Assembly (NCBI RefSeq): GCF_008831285.2
Contig: NW_022204840.1
Coordinates: 1 to 31,397, forward strand
Direction of reading: 5' to 3'
DNA length: 31,397 bases
Origin: Nymphaea colorata
Taxonomy: Eukaryota > Streptophyta > Magnoliopsida > Nymphaeales > Nymphaeaceae
Shown one piece after another: positions 8,913 through 15,700 of this stretch. The position numbers and the translations under genes are program-made. The notes beneath the pieces were generated by a model. It did not search any database and was not told the origin of the DNA. It saw only the letters and a list, made by a program, of their open reading frames with translations. Each line of letters starts with the position of its first letter. Positions within the stretch are counted from its first letter, which is position 1.

Positions 8913-9315
8913 CTTTTTGGATCTTGTACATTGTATGCAATTTTGAGATTAAGGAATCATTTGTTCGGAATTCTTCTCTCTCCTCTCTCGAGGTCTCTCT
9001 CTCCTTCTCGTCTCCCACCTTGCTCACCCGAGCCTGGCGTCTTCTTCCCCCTCGCGTCCTCTACCTCCAAGGCGCTTCCAATCCCCTCAAATCCTGTCCT
9101 TGAAGAGCCAAAGTCCTTAGACACCGGCATAAGGCAGCACGGCATCGGCGGATCTCTTCCTCACGGCGGCGGTCCCTCCCTTGTCCACGGTACATCCCTA
9201 GCTTAAAGCAAGTCCGGATTCGGTGCCCTCTTCTTGGACACGAAGAAGTGGAGAGGCTGAAGCTGGAACAAGGAAGATTGAAGGCGCGGTTTACCTCGGC
9301 TTCAATATCGACAAA

Positions 9316-9324
9316 GAGGTTAGT
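9316..9324 (+). other. Putative splice donor 1 in LTR leader
   Basis: AGAG then GTTAGT, with the exon end at 9318. Element A has AACAAG then GTTAGTACTT at the matching place (GT at 5536), within otherwise diverged sequence. The motif fits a plant 5' splice site. Splicing itself is inference. Confidence 0.4.
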
Positions 9325-9926
9325 ACTTGAGATTTTCGTGTTTTCGCCAAAGTCGTGTTGAGATCGATTGGAACAGCGTTCTTCTTATCTTCTGGGGTCT
9401 TCCCTCGGCATACCCGAGGCCTGACTTAGAGGTAACGAAGAAATCTGTTGGAATCAGTCCCTTACACAGTTTGGGGAAACTCCGATTAATCCCCCTTGCT
9501 AACACGTTGATCGAATCGAACCGCGAGCCCCACGAGCACGAATTTGTATCATTTATACTCGGTTCAGCCATACAAGACTCTCGGTCCAGAGACTTCATGA
9601 ACTCAGGAAACAAGGGTTCTGGACACGATCTGCAAAATTGAGTTGACCCTCGGAATCGCCTCCATCCCAAAGATCAAATAATCAAATTGGAGTGAGTTCT
9701 AACGGGTGGAGCTCTAGACCGCACCTTCGCCGGAACTCGGAGATTCCGGCGATCCCTGCTACTCCCGGTCAGTACCATTAATTCCGGCGGAATCAGACCA
9801 GAATACCCTCGCCCTCAAGGGTGTTGTTCAGTCTGAAGAAGAGGCAATTTGGACAAAGGGAACGAAGCTAAAACCCTAGCCGCCGCACGTGGAGGATTCG
9901 TCTCAGCCTTGCCGCCGGTCGTCGCT

Positions 9927-9935
9927 AAGGTTAGT
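9927..9935 (+). other. Putative splice donor 2 in LTR leader
   Basis: AAG then GTTAGT, with GT at 9930, following a stretch that reads like a plant 5' UTR (AAAACCCTAGCCGCC at about 9880). The matching place in A has TTG then GTAAGT (GT at 6146) after ACCCTAGCCGCGG. Conservation of the donor and its preceding exon-like context is seen; use is inferred. Confidence 0.45.
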
Positions 9936-10553
9936 ACTCGTATTTCCTTCTTGTCCGTCGATTTCATCCACGTGTCATCATCTCCCCAGCTCCTAACTTC
10001 GTAGCACCCTAACCTTCCACGTGTCTCTGCTCGAGATCGTCCTAGGATCTCGAGTTACCAATCATTTAGGTCAATCCCGTAGCCGCCGCTCCTCCTTGCT
10101 TTCTCGCATTCTTCACTAGAGTCAACCCTAATCCGAGAACGCCTCGGCCCTCTATCCTGCCAGGTGTCAATCATCTGTGCTCCCTCCATCAGCCACCTCA
10201 GCCAACCTCTCCCTGCACGATCTAGCTGGGTCCCACGCGTTTTGACGCAACGCCCAGCTAGCTCCACGCGGTCACCCGATAGCCTCTTACCTTAGCTGTT
10301 TTAGGAAATACCGTGCGTGTCGTCATCACCTTGCCGCATTCGTTTCCACCTCCTTACCGCGTCAATCCATAGCCTCTCATCTCTCCACGTGGCGTCATCC
10401 AAGACTTGTTGAGGATTCTCGAGAGATCAAGAGAATCGACCTGGAATTCTGTCCAGGTTCATTCGATTTCAGTTTTCTCCCCTACCATTTAGGCAACTCC
10501 TCCTCGCATCTCCTCTACGCGTGATTAATTCCGCGTCATCTCTGTCGGTCGTT

Positions 10554-10575
10554 GATCTTGCCGCGTGGCAAGATC
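10554..10575 (+). other. 22-nt imperfect palindrome, element B 5' LTR
   Basis: Arms GATCTTGCC and GGCAAGATC with GCGT between: 9-bp arms, 4-nt centre. It is homologous to the perfect palindrome at 6804-6821 in A. A second copy is at 19916-19937 in the 3' LTR. The arms are kept while the G-box core has changed, which suggests the inverted arms matter more than CACGTG. Confidence 0.55.
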
Positions 10576-11732
10576 GTGGTGCACCATCTTGGCAAGACCA
10601 GCCAAGTCAACCGAGTCCTCCTAGGCACCCTCTCGCACCTCCCTCGCCGTAGGTCAACCCTTTTGACTGAACCTACCTAGACCAACATCACTTGTCTTAA
10701 CCTTAGTCAACACTAGGTCATCTCTTCCACCGAGCCCTCTTAGTTCAAGCTACCCTAGTCGGCTCGAGTCTAGCTCGAGCGTCCCTTGACCCAATCTACC
10801 AGGACCCACTCAGCTAGGTCCATTAGTCGACCACCCACCTTAGTCAACCCTGACCTCACTCGGTCAGCATTGACCATATCCGCGGGCTTAGACCCGACCC
10901 AAACCACCTCGCTTAAGCCTCACGTAGTTAGGTCACCCATTTCAAACCTATTCCCTTAACCTTCTTGGCCAACCTCAACCCGAGCCCACCTTGACTAAAC
11001 CGGCCTACCTAGTAGAACCCAGCCGAACCGAGCCAACCCCAGCCTTAGTTAGGACTAGGCTACGCCGGCTCCCTCCGGCCCCCTTGCCTCGATCGTGACC
11101 TTCACCGTTGGCACCCAGCGGCGAGCGTGACTGAGTCACAACCGAAGGCAGGCAGGTAGGCGCTGTCTTCCCGGCAGCAGCCCCCCTCGGCACACAGGCG
11201 TCCCTTCCGGCCCGACAGCGTCTCTCTCTCCGGCATCGGTCATCGTCCTCAGCGCTGAGCGCGACCCATATCGGTAGCTACACGCGCTGCCCGCATCTCC
11301 TCAGACTACATCCGCAAGCATTCCGGCGCTCGGCTCCTTCCAGGCGGCCCGCCGTTCTGCTTCCACCCGGTAGACGCGCGTCCAGCGACAGCGCGAACTC
11401 TCGGCCAGCAGCGAGCGGCCACCCCTTCAGGCGCGGGGGCCAGGATCTCAGCGGCGAGTTCATCGCCCAACACCATTCGGCCAGCGGATTGAATAGTGCA
11501 GCAGGCGAGCGAGGAGGCTCTCCTCAACCGGCCTTCTTGAACAGCAAGCTGCAATACCCGAGGGTTGGTTCTCACCTCGGGTGCTTATCCAGCTACGCCA
11601 AGGTTTACCTTGGCCGGTAATCCCTTGATCCCCCTTGTAGCCGCGGGCGGGAATTTGCTTTCGTTTGTTTTAGGACAGCATCATAGTTGCTTTATGTTTT
11701 GCTTTAGCCTTGGCTTCGGCCCTGCTCCCCCG

Positions 11733-11771
11733 TGAGGTACCTCGAGGGCACTGTGCCCGAGACACGACCAC
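11733..11771 (+). other. U5 hairpin motif, element B 5' LTR
   Basis: Contains the palindrome GAGGTACCTC followed by GGGCA/TGCCC (loop CTG) and ACACGACC. Element A (7881-7918) has GTGGTACCTC, GGCC/GGCC and GACACGACCAC. Element C (- strand of 21823-21890) has GGCACTGCGCC followed by GACACGACC. The 3' LTR copy is at about 21094-21132. Conservation of a small hairpin plus ACACGACC in three diverged LTRs suggests an RNA signal. Confidence 0.55.
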
Positions 11772-12022
11772 AAGGAGCGTTACCTCCCTATTTGCTTTTG
11801 TTGGGTGTGGTTTGGCCGTTACCAGTGGTTTGCGTGGTTTGTGAGTGAGTTGCGAGAGAATTAATATTTGTATCGCTCACGTTTGTAAGGCCTCGTCAAC
11901 CCCCTTAGTTCTTTTGTAGTAGGCTATCCATAGTTAGGTTTTGAAGAAAGGGTATCCTCGACTTGTATTCCTTCACCTAACTGGGTTTGCGCCGGGGTCC
12001 TGTCCGGCCGGGTAACTTTCTG

Positions 12023-12037
12023 TAATTACTTGTTTAG
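12023..12037 (+). other. Putative splice acceptor near end of LTR
   Basis: T-rich sequence ending TTGTTTAG, 94 bp before the LTR end. A (TTTAATTTGCTAG ending 8178) and C (TTTTAATTTGTCTAG on the - strand, ending at 21575) have the same kind of site in the same place, just after the shared CGGGGTCCTGTCCG motif. In A and B a second TTTTAG follows (A 8197, B 12052). It fits a plant 3' splice site. Splicing is unproven. Confidence 0.4.
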
Positions 12038-12133
12038 GATTTTCGGTTTTAGAATAGGCCTCAAGAAGGTCCTGGGAGGATTAGGATTGCATCGGTCGGA
12101 TTTTCTTAGGCCAACCGGTGTGGTCCTAACAAT

Positions 12134-12145
12134 TGGTATCAGAGC
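12134..12145 (+). other. Primer binding site (tRNA-iMet), element B
   Basis: TGGTATCAGAGC, two bases after the LTR end, complementary to the 3' end of plant initiator tRNA-Met. This is the site where the tRNA primes minus-strand DNA synthesis. It is intact and identical to that of element C. Confidence 0.96.
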
Positions 12146-12407
12146 GCCTCTTGAGGAATATCCGTCAGTTTGAGCACTTGGACCTTCGCATCGTCGACAT
12201 CAACGGGCAGTGCCAGCGGATTTCTTGTGGTTTTCTGATTATTTCAGCGGTCTTCTTTTCAGATTTGGGTTTTCTAGTGTCAGTATAGCAGTCGTAGTCC
12301 AGCCACGGTTTCTTTAGTTGCGTAGATCTAGGCTTCGCTTGTCCACTCTTGGCAAGTGTAGGGTTGTACTCCTTGTACACCCGAGGGCAGCCAAGCTCGA
12401 GGCGCGT

Positions 12408-12433
12408 CACCGAGGCACTAGGAGAGTGCGGTG
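12408..12433 (+). other. Bulged stem-loop 1 in B leader
   Basis: Outer stem CACC/GGTG, then a one-sided bulge GAG, then inner stem GCACT/AGTGC and loop AGGAG. Same design as stem-loop 2, with different outer-stem bases. Confidence 0.7.
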
Positions 12434-12472
12434 ATTTAGGCTCTTTGAGCCCGGCCTAGAGCGAAGTGTGAT

Positions 12473-12500
12473 TGCCGAGGCACTTAAGCGAAGTGCGGCA
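12473..12500 (+). other. Bulged stem-loop 2 in B leader
   Basis: Outer stem TGCC/GGCA, one-sided bulge GAG, inner stem GCACTT/AAGTGC and loop AAGCG. It mirrors stem-loop 1 including the identical GAG bulge on the 5' side and 5-nt loop. The outer-stem bases differ but still pair. Confidence 0.7.
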
Positions 12501-12706
12501 TTAGGCGGGCCAACCCGTCTCCCTCGCCTTAGGTCTCACGCGCGGCAGCTGGAGCATCGGCAGCGTGGACAGAATTAAGAGTGGCAGCTAGTCTTCGAAT
12601 TGATTTTCAGTTTTAAGAGTGGCAGTATAGTCAGTTTTTGGAATTTCGTAGCTAGGATTTACTTAGCATAGTGCATCCTTGGCGCTGGTCCAACCAGATT
12701 TTACAA

Positions 12707-15700
12707 ATGGCCAAGTCTAAGAAAAACTTGAACCCCGACGAGCCCGTGCTTGAGGAAACCACTTCGGACCCTCAAGAAGTCGCTCATAGGGCTTCCAACA
12801 TGGAGATGTCCGAGCATACTACTAACCGTCTAGGCAACCTTGAGCGGGAATTCGGCCAGTATCGTAGAGACATGGATAAAGCCGAAAACCATAGACGGAG
12901 GGATATAGAGAGACAATTCGGCGAACTCCACAAAGACTTAGCCGAAATGAGGAGGAACCAACAGAACGAAATGGATGAAGTACGAGCAATGTTTAGGGTT
13001 CTAACCTCAAACCAGCAACAAGGCACAGAGAGGGCTACTCAGGGCCCGAATACACGCCCAGATAAGGGTAAGGGTTTGTTAGTTGCACCGAACTACCAAA
13101 CCGACACTGAGGTCGATCCCAATAACATCTCTCATATTGGGACGAGTACAGAAGGAGGTCGACGTAATACCATGGCGCCTCCCCAAAGCAGGCATCAACC
13201 GGATGCCTACGATGATAGGACTCCCCGAGCCCCACGATTTGGACACCATAGCCAAAACCGAGTTGAGATCACGTCCGAAGGGGAGCAAGACGAGTCTCCA
13301 GCTCGCCAAAGAAGAGGGTCTCGATTCCACCAACGGCAAGAAGAGCGACGGACACCCTCAGTCCGATATGAGTTCCCTAAGTTCAATGGTGAACACTTGC
13401 GTGAATGGCTCTTCATGGCAGAGCGGTACTTCTTATGTCACCACGTTCCAGAGGCAGAATGGATTGAGATAGCTACGGCCAACATGACCGGAGAGGCTAC
13501 AACGCATTACTTGTGGTTTAACCACAATAATGAAGAGCAAACCTGGGAAAAGTATAAGGCCAGTCTCCAACTCCAATTTGGGGACTCAACATTCATTGAT
13601 TACGATGAGGACTTAAAAAATTTGGTCCAGACCACTACCGTGCCAGCCTACAAAAGGCAGTTTGAGCGCCTAGCGAGCATGGTCAGGTGGCCGGAAAAGG
13701 CCCTCATCGGCGCTTTTAAAGGAGGCCTTAGAAATGACATAAAGCGAGAGATGAAAATTCACCGCTTTGAGAAGTTGGAAGAATGCATAGCCATGGCCCG
13801 TCTATACGAAGAGAGAATCGAGGAAAGAAGAGCCGAGAAAAAGGCTCATAAATTTGATAAACAGAGGAAACGAAGCTCCTATCCCTCTGCTTCTCGTAAC
13901 ATCAGAAAGGAGATAGTTCCCTACAAAAGAGGGAACGAACCACGACCCTACCACAACTCCAATCAAGGGCAAGGCAAGAAACCGCCCCTACGCTACCTCA
14001 CGCCTCAACAAATTGAGGAATACAGACGCAAAGGTCTGTGCTATAGGTGTGAGGGTAAATGGGACAAATATCACAAGTGCCCAGCCTACTTTAGGGTACA
14101 AGTGATAAGTGATGAGGAGTCCAGCTCGTGTACAGATAGTGACTCATCCTCCAGCGCTTCCTACGAGTCCAGCTCGTCCTCTTCAGAGGAAGAAGTAATT
14201 CAAAAGCGCCGAATTAAAAAGACCGAGAAGAAAAAAGAAATAGCCAAGGAGGAGACTCCCGCCAAGGAAGAGAAACCCACAGAGACCGAGTCTCTTCACT
14301 CGATGCAAGACCCAAACAAGCCCAATTCATTCCGAGTGTTTGGGAGGATCAACGGCAAGAAGATCCTCATTTTGTTGGACAACGGGGCCACGCGAAACTT
14401 CCTAACTGAGGAAGCAGCTAAAAAGTGTAAGGTGGCCCTCGAATCTAGCTCACCCCAAACAATAGTCGTGGGAGGGGGTCTAAGGCTGAAATGCCTTAAC
14501 GAAGGGAAGAATATGGAAGTAGTCATCAAGAAAAAACCCTTCAAAATTGATTTCTTGGTTATTCCACTCGACGGAGTAGATTTGATTCTTGGAATGCCCT
14601 GGTTCTTTACCTTGGGTATCATATCATGGGACGTGAAGAATTTTAGCATGACTTTCACCCCCGACGGAGAAGATGAGCCGATGACCTTACAAGGCATCAC
14701 GAGCATTACACGTCCCAAGGCTGCCTTACGAGCTATAGAGGCAGAACAACCAGCGTGTTGGGTGATGGCACTAGCTACTGATGTGCCATCTAGAGAAGAG
14801 CACGAAGAGATTGTGCCTCCACGGATACAGTCGGTGTTGGACCGATATGAGGATTTGTTCGAGGAGCCAAAAGGACTACCTCCTCCTCGATCCTACGACC
14901 ATCGAATCATATTGACTCAAGGGGCCGAACCGGTCAACGTGAGGCCCTACAGATATGGGTATAACCAGAAGGCCGAAATAGAGCGTCTGGTTAAAGAGAT
15001 GTTAGAGAGTGGCATAGTTCAGCCTAGCAGCAGTCCTTTCTCTTCTCCAGTCTTACTCGTGAAGAAGAAGGATAATACATGGCGCTTTTGTGTTGATTAC
15101 CGCGCCCTGAACGAAGCCACGGTAAAGGACAGGCACCCTATTCCTGTCATCGATGAGTTGTTGGATGAGCTAGCCGGAGCGACCGTATTCTCCAAGATAG
15201 ACTTGAGAGCAGGCTACCATCAAATCAGAATGTGTAAGGGTGACGTCCCCAAGACGGCATTCAGGACACATGACGGGCACTACGAATTCCTCGTAATGCC
15301 TTTCGGTCTAACTAACGCACCGGCAACATTTCAAAGATGCATGAACGATGTCTTTCGACAATACCTCCGAGATTTTATATTGGTCTTCTTCGACGACATT
15401 CTTATATATAGTCAGACAGAGGAATTGCATGAGAAGCACCTTGCAACAGCTCTTCAGGTGCTACGTGATAACCAACTGTATGCAAAACGGTCCAAATGCA
15501 GCTTTGGACAACCGAGCATTGGTTATCTTGGGCACATCGTGTGCCAACAAGGGGTTCGGGCAGACCCCGAAAAATTGGATGCCATGCAAAGATGGCCACT
15601 GCCTAAGGATCTGAAAGGACTCAGAGGCTTTCTAGGCCTTACGGGCTACTACAGGCGCTTCATCCAAGGTTATGGGCTAATAGCTCAACCCTTAACCCAG

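Larger units (their letters stand above)
8271..12131 (+). repeat. 5' LTR of element B (3861 bp)
   Basis: Runs from TGTTACGGAC to CCTAACA, two bases before the primer site. It repeats the pol C-terminal codons (8271-8565, silent here), then the hairpin cluster (8579-8691), TATA box (8905), CT patch (8971-9018), donor-like GTTAGT sites (9319, 9930), G-boxes (9969, 10018, 10386), a 22-nt imperfect palindrome (10554), a TCAACC-rich stretch (about 10600-11040), a GC-rich stretch (11040-11500), a U5 hairpin (11733-11771), TGAGTGAGTTGCGAG (near 11844), CGGGGTCCTGTCCG (11993-12006) and an acceptor-like TTGTTTAG (ending 12037). Frames of 60-139 codons here are identical in both LTRs only because the LTRs are nearly identical; they show no protein features. 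Confidence 0.95.
12146..12706 (+). other. Internal leader of element B (561 nt)
   Basis: Untranslated stretch between primer site and gag start. It has no credible frame. It contains twin bulged stem-loops (12408-12433 and 12473-12500) with a short GGCTC/GAGCC hairpin between them (near 12439-12451), and a GGG/CCC hairpin just after (near 12507). The position between primer site and gag is where packaging and dimerisation signals normally lie. Element C has a much shorter leader (about 166 nt) without these structures. Confidence 0.75.

Noticed and set aside
8787-9206. 139-codon frame in the B 5' LTR, repeated at 18151-18570
   Set aside because: It spans the TATA box and CT patch, is identical in both LTRs only because they are near copies, has low-complexity Ser/Pro content from CT-rich DNA, and has no counterpart in A.
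9320-9670. Overlapping 104- and 116-codon frames on opposite strands in the B LTRs
   Set aside because: Mutual shadows in non-coding LTR; no domain, no conservation in A, and they overlap the putative splice donor.
8905-12131. Canonical AATAAA poly(A) signal in the B leader/LTR
   Set aside because: None seen by eye on the coding strand; plant signals are degenerate, so the R/U5 boundary cannot be placed from sequence.
12134-12145. Possible tRNA gene
   Set aside because: Only the 12-nt complement of a tRNA 3' end is present; there is no cloverleaf. It is a primer binding site.
12671-12706. Upstream in-frame Met for B Gag-Pol
   Set aside because: Adds 12 residues of no Gag character; the Met at 12707 (MAKSKKN) corresponds better to MVKKKQ of C. 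It cannot be fully excluded.
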